Source of the DNA: Nemopilema nomurai
Taxonomy: Eukaryota > Cnidaria > Scyphozoa > Rhizostomeae > Rhizostomatidae
Length of the DNA: 64,000 bases
Assembly (NCBI GenBank): GCA_003864495.1
Contig: ML133416.1
Span: 1 to 64,000 of the forward strand
Reading direction: 5' to 3'
Position 1 is the first letter of the stretch. Each line of letters opens with the position of its first letter. This document shows, piece by piece, positions 11,871-22,700 of the stretch. The notes beneath the pieces are model-generated. The model was given only the letters and a program-made list of their open reading frames with translations. It made no database searches and was not told where the DNA came from. The translations under genes and the position numbers were made by a program.

Positions 11871-12019
11871 TGACGTCATAATCATACACGGTCTTATAAA
11901 ATCGGCAAAACGCAGACAAACTTCACACTTGATTTAAGTGCCGTTCTCAGTGAATCACCAGAGCTAACTTCAAAGTGATATTGCTAATTTTCAAATTTCG
12001 CATTTCGAAACAATCAACA
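11871..12019 (+). promoter_or_regulatory. Copy C promoter (CRE + TATA)
   Basis: TGACGTCA is at 11871-11878 and TATAAAA at 11895-11901, 125 bp upstream of the ATG at 12020. This is the only intact gene of the array that keeps the TATA-like box. Confidence 0.55.
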
Positions 12020-14708
12020 ATGGAAAGCAACGGTCGTAGAAGACAGAAAGGCAGCTTTGTGGAGGTGAAAAGTGAGCTGTCCCAAATCAGATTGGATGTG
12101 CAAAGGTTTGCGGTGAAGTTGAGTGCAGTTGAGAAGGACAAGGAGAATCTTCGCACAATCAACCAAAAACTGCTTGAGAAGATGAAAAAAGAACTAGAGA
12201 AGAACTATCCATTTAAGGTTCGTAAAACATTGTTCATACTTGCAAAGATTTCTGATTTCGAAATAGAAAACAAAACTCCACATAATTTCTATTGAATATT
12301 TGAAGAGATGTCGATATACTTTTGATTTTGCAAACTGCACACTATTCAGGAAAGACTACTTCATTATTAAGATATTTCTGCTAAAGCAACAGCTTGAGAC
12401 GGAGCGAGAGAAATCCATGCTGACAAAACAGAAATTGGTGGAGAACCAATTGCTTGCTGTATTCTTCAAAGAATGCTTTGACATTTCCATCGTAACAGAA
12501 GTGGGAAATCCTGCAGTGACTTTGAGAAATGCAATGGATGTCATGAAGGTAATTTTCAACTAGACGCAGGATAATATCATTTGAAACATTATCCACAACT
12601 ATTTTTTCCTGGTCGTGCCTAGATATTTGAGATAAATAACAGAAACTGAAAATTTGTAACGGCATTGCTTACTTTAACTTCAAGCCGTATTTTATCTGCA
12701 TCAGGGTATTCAGAAGCAGTGGGAGAAAGAAAAAGCACAGCTCACTCAAAATGCTGAGAACCTTCTTCGAAACCAGCAAGAGCTTAACAAAGAGATGGAA
12801 GCTTCGAAAATAGAGAGTCAGAGCTTGAGAGAAGAAAAGATGGCCGAACACCTGAGCAGTAAAGCAATTATCGATTCCTTGCAAGAGATTTTGGAGGAAC
12901 AACGAGAGCAGATGGAAGTCGAAACGCAACAATTGCAGAATAAGGTAAAGGAAGATGTTGCATCAATTTGTATAAAGAGATTTAACTATAATATTGTTGC
13001 TCTTAAAATTTATGAGACATTAAATAACAGGATCTCGAATTCCTGTTTTTACAGCTGGATGCTTCAAAAGAACGCGAGGCTATCAAAAGTGAACAGATTT
13101 CTGCGATGGGACAAGAACTCCGTTCAACTAACGAGATGCTATTGGCAAGCAAGAACGAGGTAGCAAAATATGAAGAAGAAAATATTGAACTTGAAGAGAA
13201 AACTGGAGATCTCATCAAAAAACTGATTTGGTTGGAAGAACTTGCTGCAATGTCGTCTGCTAAATTAGAAGATTTACAGAAGGAAGTCAATGAATGGCAA
13301 TCAAAAGCTGTTGAATCTGATGCCAGTTGTCGTGAGCTAGCGAAAAAGGTACGTGAATTCTCCACTTAAAAGTGATTACTTTCAAGCATAAGCCATTCAT
13401 TTCATAAAAGACACCCTTATCATAATCTTCATTAGTGAAACGAACAACCATCTTAAAGCAGCGGCTTGAACGCAGAAAGAGCGAGTGTACAACTGCCTTT
13501 TTCTAACTGCTTTGTGACAGCGAAATACTTTTTTGTATTATATTTTATTTGACAACAGGTAGCCAAGCATACACTCAAGGGAAAACCGATCAGTAAAGCA
13601 TCATTTGATGCAAGTCTTTGTTTTGAGAGTTATAGTTCTTCATGTCCTTCCTATATTTATGTTTTAGCTTGAAAGCAGCCACCAACGTCAACTCTCAATG
13701 CTGCAAGATATCGCTAAATATGACTCGAGGGCTCAAAATCTGAGTGTAGACAACGCACTATTGAGCAACAGCTTCAAGGCCATGGAAGAGGAGCGCAATG
13801 AACTAGAGGGTCGTCTTCAAGAAGCAAATGAGAGTTGCATGACAACGTCTTCTGGTCTTCTGGAAATGACCTCAAAGATGAACTACTGGAAGACAAAGGC
13901 GGGGCAATTACAGTCTACGTTGGTGGCAGTGGAAGAAGAAGTAAGTTTAGCCATGAAATGTATGAAAAGTTATTTGATAGCATACTATTATTGGCGCTTG
14001 TATCAAAGTCTTCTGAACCAAAACGTCTCACTACCCTCGAAGCAGTAGTATAAATTTGGAAGTGTTCTGTGCGGAATCGAACCTATCTTGATACTAAAGG
14101 TAATCAACCATTGAAGAACACAGCAATAATTGCAAAGCAGTCAATCGGAGCATTTGATGCTGATTTTACCAGTCCTTTGCTTCTCTTGAAAGTCCATAAC
14201 GTGTGATTTGCTGATGAAGGAAGTGATCTATAATGAAAGACATTCTCACTGTGAACTTGGTCTTCAAATTTACATTGCCTACTAACTCACTTTACTCTTT
14301 GCCACGGTGCTGCATCTCCCAAAGTAATTATGAAAATACTTTTCACAGAATGACAAGTTAGAAGAGGACAAAAATGAGTTGCTGAAGTCCATGATTCTAG
14401 AGCTCAAGAAACACTTGGAACATAGTCTCTCCTTGAAGTCAGAAATAGCCTCGTTTCAAAGGGATACCCAGATGCAAGGATGCAGGATTGATGCGCTTGA
14501 GAGTGAAAATGTGGCACTAATGGACCAGCTAGAAGAACTGCGGAAACAGGAAGCGGACGAAAAGAGCTTGAAAGCAAAAGCGCAAGAAGATCTGCGAGTG
14601 ATGAGCGATGAAAATGCAAAACTTAATGACGTCATCAATCAACTTGAGCAAAGGATTGAGTCAAAGAGGAACAAAAGATGGTGGAAGAGACTTGTTTCTT
14701 GCAGTTGA
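12020..14708 (+). CDS. Coiled-coil protein, intact array copy C (6 exons, 513 aa)
   Basis: Exons are 12020-12217, 12372-12548, 12705-12944, 13055-13348, 13668-13940 and 14349-14708. Their lengths match copy A exactly (198, 177, 240, 294, 273 and 360 bp), all are phase 0, and the total is 513 residues. Exon 2 uses an AAG acceptor, with a CAG acceptor 21 bp later as an in-frame alternative. The protein is a long Glu/Lys/Gln-rich coiled coil with an Arg-rich N-terminus and the same KRWWKRLVSCS tail. It differs from copy A by scattered substitutions, for example IWLEEL for IGLEEL in exon 4 and VEEEV for AENKV at the end of exon 5. Function is unknown. Keeping the frame through six exons suggests both copies A and C are under constraint. 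Confidence 0.75.
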
Positions 14709-14889
14709 ATTGGACACTTTAAAGCCTAAATCTTTGAACTAAAGTTATTGAAATGATGTAATTATCGATGATTGTAGAATTATATTGGTAGTTAAAAGAA
14801 GAAATGCCTTTCTATCAGTCTTGACTTCTCAGCTGTATGATTGAGCTGTGATGCCGAGTAAAGTTAATGTGACTTTCAATGGACTAGAG

Positions 14890-15923
14890 ATATTGCAAAG
14901 CAGTGTAAAAGATGCGAATAATGACGAATGTATGGAGAAAATGAGACACTCAAGGACTAAGAGGGGTCGCAAGAAAGAGGATTCAAGAATTTTTGCTCAT
15001 TAGTGACAGAAATCTGACTTATAGTGAAACGTGCTTTAAGATGGTTCCATACTTGTTCAACACAATGAAAAACTGTACAGATGTGCAGCATTGATTTTTC
15101 TGTTATTCTTTAAACTCTTTGTGTTAACTGGGCCTAATGGTTGCTTTATTATTTGTTCACTCACATTAGGTGGTCAACACAATGAAATGCATTGCCGCTT
15201 TTCAAAATGGCCATTTCACTCCCTGAAACAAATATTTCGAGAAGACTAAACAATATTCATTACTATTAGTGATGACGATGATTTCTCATATTTTGTCAAA
15301 AAGAAACAAGAAATAGCACAAAGTTGAGTGGCAATGGTGTATTCCCTGACCGTCGAATAGTGTATTTGTAAAAAATCATCAAAATTCTTAAACGTTTATT
15401 AAAGAAATGCCAATTAATGATCCTAATGGATTTCTGCTAGCTATAAATGAGCTTGGTGCCCAATGAATTAACTAATTAACTGGCTATCAATGAACATTCA
15501 TCGAAAACCGATGTGTGTCTCAGATATTCATCGCAAACCCTTTCGTATCAACGTCAGCCGGCTTAAACGAAATCCAAACAATGTGTTGCTGGCCAACATA
15601 GTATTTAAAAATTGCTACTGTTGAATGTTTGAAACACTGTCGACTTTGAGAATTTCTTTTGCTGAATAGCTAGTGTTTTAGTTGGTTATCAAATTTCCCT
15701 CCAAACGATAATCTCAATTCTGAAGAGACACTTTTTCATGTGCATACGAAATATGCTGACGCGTTTTCCGCCATAATTAATCTGGAAAACTGTCCAATAT
15801 TTTGAAAAAGAAGGGTATCAGAGTGAATATATTTTGGGCTGGGAACGAATCAAATGATCAGGCTTCGCCCTAGCCTCGTTTTGGATTTAATTGTGACGAC
15901 ATTGCGATAGGGATTCAATCAAA
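14890..15923. repeat. Array upstream block, copy 3
   Basis: This is the third copy of the spacer at 1-1029. It follows intact copy C and precedes truncated copy D. It is somewhat more diverged near 15620-15800. Confidence 0.8.
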
Positions 15924-16072
15924 TGACGTCACAATCATACACAGTCTTATAAAATCGGAAAAACGCACACAAACTTAACACTTGATTTAAGTGCCGTTCT
16001 GAGTGAATCACCAGAGCTAACTTCAAAATGATATTGATAAACTTCAAACTTCGCATTTCGAAAGAATCAATA
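15924..16072 (+). promoter_or_regulatory. Copy D promoter (CRE + TATA)
   Basis: TGACGTCA is at 15924-15931 and TATAAAA at 15948-15954, 125 bp before the ATG at 16073. Confidence 0.5.
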
Positions 16073-16652
16073 ATGACAAGCAACAGTCGGAGAAGACAGA
16101 AAGGCAGCTTTGTGGAGGTGAAAAGTGAGCTGTCCAAAGTCAGATTGGATGTGCAAAGGTTTGCGGTGAAGTTGAGTGCAGTTGAGAAGGACAAGGAAAA
16201 TCTTCGTGCAATCAATCAAAAACTGCTTGGGAAGATCAAGAAAGAACTAGAGAAGAACTATCCATTGAAGGTTCATAAAACATCGTACATACTTGCAAAG
16301 ATTTCTGATTTCGAAAGAAAAAACAAAAATTCACATACATTCTATTAAATATTTGAAAATATGTCAATATACTTTTCTTTTTGTAAACTGCCCACTTTTG
16401 AGGAAAGAATATTTCATTAATAAGATATTTCTGCTAAAGCAACAGCTTGAGACGGAGCGAGAGAAACCCATGCTCACAACACAGAAATTGGTGGAGAGCC
16501 AGATCCTTGCTGTATTCTTCAAAGAATGCTTTGACATTTCCATCGACACAGAAGTGGAAAATCATGCAATGACTTTGAGAAGTACAATGGATGTCATGAA
16601 AAATTTTTCCACTAGAAGTACGAAAGGATATTTCCAGGATTTTATACAGTAA
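16073..16652 (+). pseudogene. Truncated coiled-coil copy D, plus arm of inverted repeat 3
   Basis: Exon 1 (16073-16270, MTSNSRRRQKGSF) is followed by exon 2 from about 16425. The normal exon 2 donor is missing and the frame runs to a stop at 16652, giving about 141 residues if exons 1 and 2 are joined. Both exons are otherwise open, so a short product is possible. Confidence 0.6.
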
Positions 16653-16734
16653 TACTGTCGTAGAGACCTTGAATTGGTCGATGGAAATTTTAAAGGAATT
16701 ACAAAGCTTTCCACAAGCCATTTTTTTTGGAAAA

Positions 16735-16914
16735 GGAAAATGAGGCTGCCCTGAATCGACGAATTTCCGAATTAGAGCAGGAGCTCTGTACAACTAGGGA
16801 AAGCCTGTCAGAGAGCGAGAACAAGGTTGCCAATTACAAAGGAGCAAAGTCTGAACTTGAGAAGAATGTTGATGATCTGAGAAAAGAGCTAATTGGATTG
16901 GAAGAACTTCCTTC
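16735..16914 (+). pseudogene. Exon-4-like coiled-coil fragment in the spacer of inverted repeat 3
   Basis: This is the best preserved version of the spacer fragment. It reads ENEAALNRRISELEQEL, then a clean coiled coil similar to exon 4 of the intact genes, ending at IGLEEL. Directly after that the frame enters antisense exon 2. It therefore comes from a diverged family member, joined to an inverted exon 2. Confidence 0.55.
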
Positions 16915-17394
16915 TGTATCGATGGAAATGTCAAAGCATTCTTTGAAGAATACAGCAAGCATCTGGCTCTCCACCAATTTCTGTGTTGTGAGCATGGATT
17001 TCTCTCGCTCCGTCTCAAGCTGTTGCTTTAGCAGAAATATCTGAATAATGAAATAGTCTTTCCTCAATAGTGGGCAGCTTGCAAAATAAAAAGTATATTG
17101 ACATATTTTTAAATATTTAATAGAATGTATGTGGATTTTTTGTTTTTTCTTTCGAAATCAGGAATTTTTGCAAGTAGGTACGATGTTTTACGAACCTGCA
17201 ATGGATAGTTCTTCTCTAGTTCTTTTCTTGATCTTCTCAAACAGTTTTTGGTTGATTGCACGAAGATTTTCCTTGTCCTTCTCAACTGAACTCAACTTCA
17301 CCGCAAACCCCTGCACATCCAATCTGACTTTGGACTGCTCACTTTTCACCTCCACAAAGCTGCCTTTCTGTCTTCTTCGACCGTTGCTTTCCAT
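16915..17394 (-). pseudogene. Truncated coiled-coil copy, minus arm of inverted repeat 3
   Basis: Exon 1 on the minus strand starts at 17394 (MESNGRRRQKGSF). It is frameshifted by one extra base in the A-rich stretch near 17225, giving KKRTREELSIAGS and a stop at 17188. Exon 2 follows at about 17043-16915. The frameshift makes this arm non-coding as it stands. Confidence 0.6.
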
Positions 17395-17513
17395 TGTTGA
17401 TTATTTCGAAATGCGAAATTTGAAGTTTATCAATATCACTTTGAAGTTAGCTCTGGTGATTCACTCAGAACGGCACTTAAATCAAATGTGAAGTTTGTCT
17501 GCGTTTTTTCCGA

Positions 17514-17544
17514 TTTTATAAGACTGTCTATGATTGTGACGTCA
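17514..17544 (-). promoter_or_regulatory. Minus-arm promoter, unit 3 (TATA + CRE)
   Basis: On the minus strand, TGACGTCA is at 17544-17537 and TATAAAA at 17520-17514, before the ATG at 17394. Confidence 0.45.
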
Positions 17545-17599
17545 TTTGATTGAATCCCGATGGCAATGCCGTCACAATTGAATCCAAAACGAGGCTTTG

Positions 17600-19732
17600 A
17601 AAAAACGTGACTACTGCATTTCTTTTAGGACGAATTACTCAATTTCTTGTGAACTATGCCAAAAGTAATTTTATTATTCAGAGTTGACTGCGATGATGCT
17701 AGCTAAAAAGAGGTGTTAATTTCAGAGGCATATTAGGAAGACTATAGGATACGATTTCGATTATAAATGAAAGCGATGGCCAAAAAGCTTTAGTGTTATT
17801 TTTGTGTACAGGGAACTTAAGTTAGTCGTAAAAATGATCTCAGAACCTATTTTTTCACGAGAATGAAGAGAAGTAGATCATTGAAGTTCAGAATTTTCGC
17901 CAGACTTAATCTAAGGTAGTTTAGGAATTGCAAGGAAAAAGAGAAGTTTGCTAGTAAAGGTTTTTAAGTTCTTTACAAATGTATAAAATTATGACAGAGA
18001 AGTTCGTTTTATGAATTCCTATTCGAAGAATGTTTTGTTTAAATGTTTAAATTGTTGTCCACATTTGCTATCGTCCAAAAAGGAAGCAAACACACTAAAA
18101 CAGTGCATCTTTCACTCGTTTTGGTGTCAACATTAGACAACAAGACACACGGAAAAGTATGAAAACGCTTAGTGTTGGATCAGGATAATCCTGACAGTAA
18201 ATGAAGCAAACTGATGTTTTTGGATACAATCAGAAACGAGAAAAATTTGCATCGTAATAGATGTGAAGGCCTCCAGTTTTCATTTTTAAGTGTCTCATTT
18301 GCTGTACAGAAAAAAGGAAGAGGCAAGGACTCGAAGACAAGATATGCCATAATTGAACATTTCCATTAACTAATTCCAGATCCAGAAAACGCTTCTTCTA
18401 GTAACATTGCGAAGAAGAAGATATAACAACACAACAAATCTGAAAAAACATTGCCCCCTTCAATTAACCGAGCCTAAATCTCAAAATTCTTTGCGTCAGA
18501 TAATTTGATCGCTATTTCAATAATATTTATATCTCTAAAAACATATTGCAGCTTTCTTCCTTCGAAGCCAATAGTCTTAATCAAACTCCACCACAAATAT
18601 CTTTCTTGTGTGGATAAAATGGCCATATACTCCACTGAGTCTCTTTGAAGTGACATGAACAGGTCATGGGGTGAACAGGTCATGGCACTGACAAAAGAAG
18701 ATGGTTGCAAAAATGAGGTTGGGTCTGCTATTCTGGGCAATATACAGACCACTTCTAACAATGGCTCTCAAATATCCGAAACAAAAGGTTGACGTGACAA
18801 AAACGTTTACGTCACGAACGGATGACTGATGATTGACGGATAATAAACACTAAGTACTGAGCAAACGTGCTTACACCAGTGACGCGAAAACTCGTTTTTA
18901 TAACACTGTGAGGCTTTTTTTGCAGAAACACTCTTTTCAATCCCTTTTCTTGGCATCCCCCAGCCCCTCTTGTAATCATGCATACAGAACGTGTTTTGCT
19001 CGAAAGCCCAACTCTTCTGATTGGCAGCATATTATGTAACCGATCCTTAACCGTGACAACAAGGAAAGCTCCTTTCCATGCTCAAACTCCGCCAAAAACC
19101 CAGTCTCAGAAGAGAAATATTTGGTTATTATTTTTATGTTTTTGAGTGTTGTCTCTCGGTCATAAGTTTGATTTTCAAAGTAACCAGGATGCCAACACAA
19201 CAGAACATGTGATAGGCGAAGACCTTTGACGAGGTCGACTGAGTACGAGAAATCTTCTGATTTGTGTTACCCACAAAATGGTAGGTGTTTAATAGGGAAA
19301 GAGAGAAAATTTAAGTCTTTCGGGGTAGAGGTCTCGATGAAGAAGGGGGATATTGGAGGGGCCCTCGATAATTTAGACACGGCAAGCAAACGGACACGGT
19401 AAGCAAACGGACACGGCTCACGGCCAGAAAACAGCTAACAGGAGACGGGTTGTTTATTGCAGGACAGAGAACGCTGCTTTCGAAGCAGCAATTAAGTTGC
19501 AAACAAAATCCGAATAAATGTGACAGTTGGAACTATACATGTGTACATTTAGGAACCTCGATGTCAAATCGTGTGAACAGATCCAAAGCCTACAATCTGA
19601 CGCTCCCAGGCGATTGAATGGAAAACGAGCCAACTTCTTTTAGAAGCAACTAGGCACGTGACGAAAAATGACAGAAATTTCGCGCTTTTAAATTGAAACT
19701 TCCCCACGTTCATTCAAAAGCGAAGGAACATG
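17600..19732. other. Intergenic spacer between array and CTDP1
   Basis: The first ~180 bp still match the array spacer of unit 1 (6650-6830). The rest shows no gene I can support. A short tandem of an 18-bp unit (acggcaagcaaacggac type) lies at about 19378-19415. A minus-strand AATAAA at 19458-19453, about 275 bp after the CTDP1 stop, is a candidate poly(A) signal. Confidence 0.5.
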
Positions 19733-22700
19733 TCAATAGCCCATTTGCTTCTCCAATTCTTCGCCAATACCGAAATCATCATCACTGCCGTTGCTGTTGC
19801 TGCTACTGTTGCTGCTGCTGCTACTGGGCCGGCTATCGTTACCTTTCTCGTTTTCAAAGCCCCTAGCCAACAATGCCCGCCTTTTCCGTTGAATATTGAC
19901 AATTTCATTATGAATGTTTTTCTTCCGCTTTTTCGAGTCGGTCGAGTCTGCCTGGGTCGGACTAGCCGAATCTCGACCGGACCCACCCAAGCTGGAATTA
20001 GCACTGCTCCGGCCGCTGTTACTTGATCCGGATACACTACCTAGAACGTCCGGTTCTTCGTCGCTGTCGTTTGCCATGTATTCCTCTACCTCTTTATCCA
20101 TCTCATCTAGTTCATCTCTGCTGAAAGCAACCGGATTGATCGACCCCAAAATCTCTTCCTGCGAGGCTTCCTTTGAATTCGTTGAACCTTTCTCGCTATC
20201 CTTTGACCCTTTGTCTTCCTCTATATGAATGGGTGTGCCTCGCTTGGAGACTTCCGGGGTATCTCTACCATTAGTGCGCGACCTGTTCGGAACTGGAAAC
20301 AGCCTCTCATCAACTCGCTCCCATCTCTGAGAACAACACCACAGCCAATGAACCCCGACAAGTTGGACTCCCGGAATCCTGGCAGCCCGGTACGCCTTTT
20401 CGGTTCCGAGCCTGGCCGCAACGACGTGCGTGGTATACTTCGAAGGACCGACTCGATGGCCCGCGTTCTTAGTGCTGATTATACTACTGCTCACATTGGC
20501 ACCAAGGCTCACCGCAGTTTTATACACGGGACTGCTTTTGACCGGAACGTTTGTCGGTACAACTCCTGTGAAAACAATGTTCGTTCCATGAAGTGTCTGT
20601 TGCCGCAATGCCGGTACGATTATTCGCGTATCCGGGTTGGTTGTTTCCGGCATGCAGTATCTGGTAATATTTGGATCCTGTCGAGAGAGGCCTCCTTTCG
20701 TTTTTATCAAATCGAGAGTCGAATAAAACGCGGCATGAACGCGTTCAAGAATTTCTTCCAGGTAATATAAATAGTCATCCAGATCCGGTGGATGGTTGCT
20801 CCCTGAAAAAATCATTTCAAATGCAAAAATCAGCAACACAAGCAGTGTTCAGATATTAAAACAAAGAAGCAGTGGAATCGAGAAAAAATCAGCTTGGAAT
20901 GCTCCTACATTCATTCGGATATGCTAACAGATGCCTTACGACTTTAATGGACTTGTTTAATGCTTAATGCCATGTTTGTATCAAACCTTATCAAGAGATC
21001 CACTCACTCTATCATTCTGGCCACCCACATCGCAGCAAAGCCTTATTCAAAAACACACCTAGCCCATGCCTAGAGACGAAAGAGTTTACCCGCACAATTA
21101 GGCAAATGCAGCCAAATTCAAGAAAGATCACCCATATGATCAAAGCTTCCAGACCGGCCTTTGTTCAATTAAGCTGGAATGGCCTGCTTTGTGTTGGAGA
21201 TGAAAACTTATCACACACACACACACACGTGACACCAGTTAGGTAACACGCAGTTGACCTGTTTCGACCCAGGTTTGCTACCATAAGGATACCGAAACAT
21301 ACCGACGTGACACCAGTTAGGTAACACGCAGTTGACCTGTTTTGACCCAGGTTTGCTACCATAAGGATACCGAAACATACCGACGTGACACCAGTTAGGT
21401 AACACGCAGTTGACCTGTTTTGACCCAGGTTTGCTACCATAAGGATACCGAAACATACCGACGTGACACCAGTTAGGTAACACGCAGTTGACCTGTTTTG
21501 ACCCAGGTTTGCTACCATAAGGATACCGAAACATACCGACGTGACACCAGTTAGGTAACACGCAGTTGACCTGTTTTGACCCAGGTTTGCTACCATAAGG
21601 ATACCGAAACATACCGACGTGACACCAGTTAGGTAACACGCAGTTGACCTGTTTTGACCCAGGTTTGCTACCATAAGGATACCGAAACATACCGACGTGA
21701 CACCAGTTAGGTAACACGCAGTTGACCTGTTTTGACCCAGGTTTGCTACCATAAGGATACCGAAACATACCATTGGAATCGCCTTCCGCATCCACAACAG
21801 CAGCTGGTTCGTTTTTGTCACCATGACTACCCTTACCTCCAGCCTCTCCATCATCCTCACCGTTTTCAAGCTCTTTCTCGTTGTTCTCTACATTCTGTAC
21901 AGGACCGTTTGGCGCTACCCCATTGGCTGATTCCTCTTTCTTACTGTCCCCGTTTTTAGTCTCGTTCGGGTCTAGCGGCCTCTCTTTAATCTCCTTGTCT
22001 TCTAGAGACGGGTCACTCTGCGTGAGGCCTTCCGCAGTGCCCATATTTCCATAAGGATCGTTAATATCGCCAATTCCCTTGAAAAATCTGTACGGCTTGA
22101 CAGTGATGAGGTTAGGTGCAAAGTTCCATACATCTTCTCTGTCGTCAATAATGCATACCATGTGATCCCCACAGGGAAACAGGGCTCTTTAAGAAAATGA
22201 AAACGTATGATCAAATTCCAAAGCACAAGGGAAAAAAGACAAGATAACTAAAATGCTTAGCCATCTGATAGAGGAAGCGGTAAGACCAAAAAGGTTGTCA
22301 TACGGGACAAATTCTTAACAAATTGTGAAATTAAAACGTTGTTAAGTCCTTTGGCGAGAATTCGAACAGCTAAAACCATACCGAAGGTCTTGCGACTTGC
22401 TGAAAAAATCCATACACTCGTCTCTCGATCGGATCCTGTGTGCGAATAGCTTCTCATCCGGATCTAAGTGCCTCGCTATGGTGTGGGCATAAATCCTCGA
22501 ACCCATGGTGAATATATGAAGCTCAAAGAGCTTTGAGGCCGCCTCGAGGAAATTCTTTGCACCTGGCCTCACTTTCGTGTGGTACTCGATTGGATGGTCG
22601 GGCAGACGGTAGTGGAAAATGTCCTACAAATTACCAACATACCATTAGATGAAAATCAATATAAAATGTAGCACTCTGTTATGTGCCAGTTTGATAAAAA

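Larger units (their letters stand above)
8673..12119. repeat. ~3447-bp tandem duplication, unit 2
   Basis: This is the second copy of the block at 5226-8672. The same sequence continues past the unit end to about 12418, as expected if unequal crossing over occurred inside exon 1 to exon 2. The few differences include single substitutions and a change in an A-run near 7840/11287. Confidence 0.8.

Noticed and set aside
21229..21774. CRISPR-like array
   Set aside because: The 78-bp and 15-bp arrays are head-to-tail with no unique spacers, and the sequence is eukaryotic.
21165..22161. Long repetitive minus-strand ORFs across the 78-bp array as a repeat protein
   Set aside because: CTDP1 exon 6 ends at 21771 with a canonical donor that joins in phase to exon 7. 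The array is intronic, and is open only because its period is a multiple of three.
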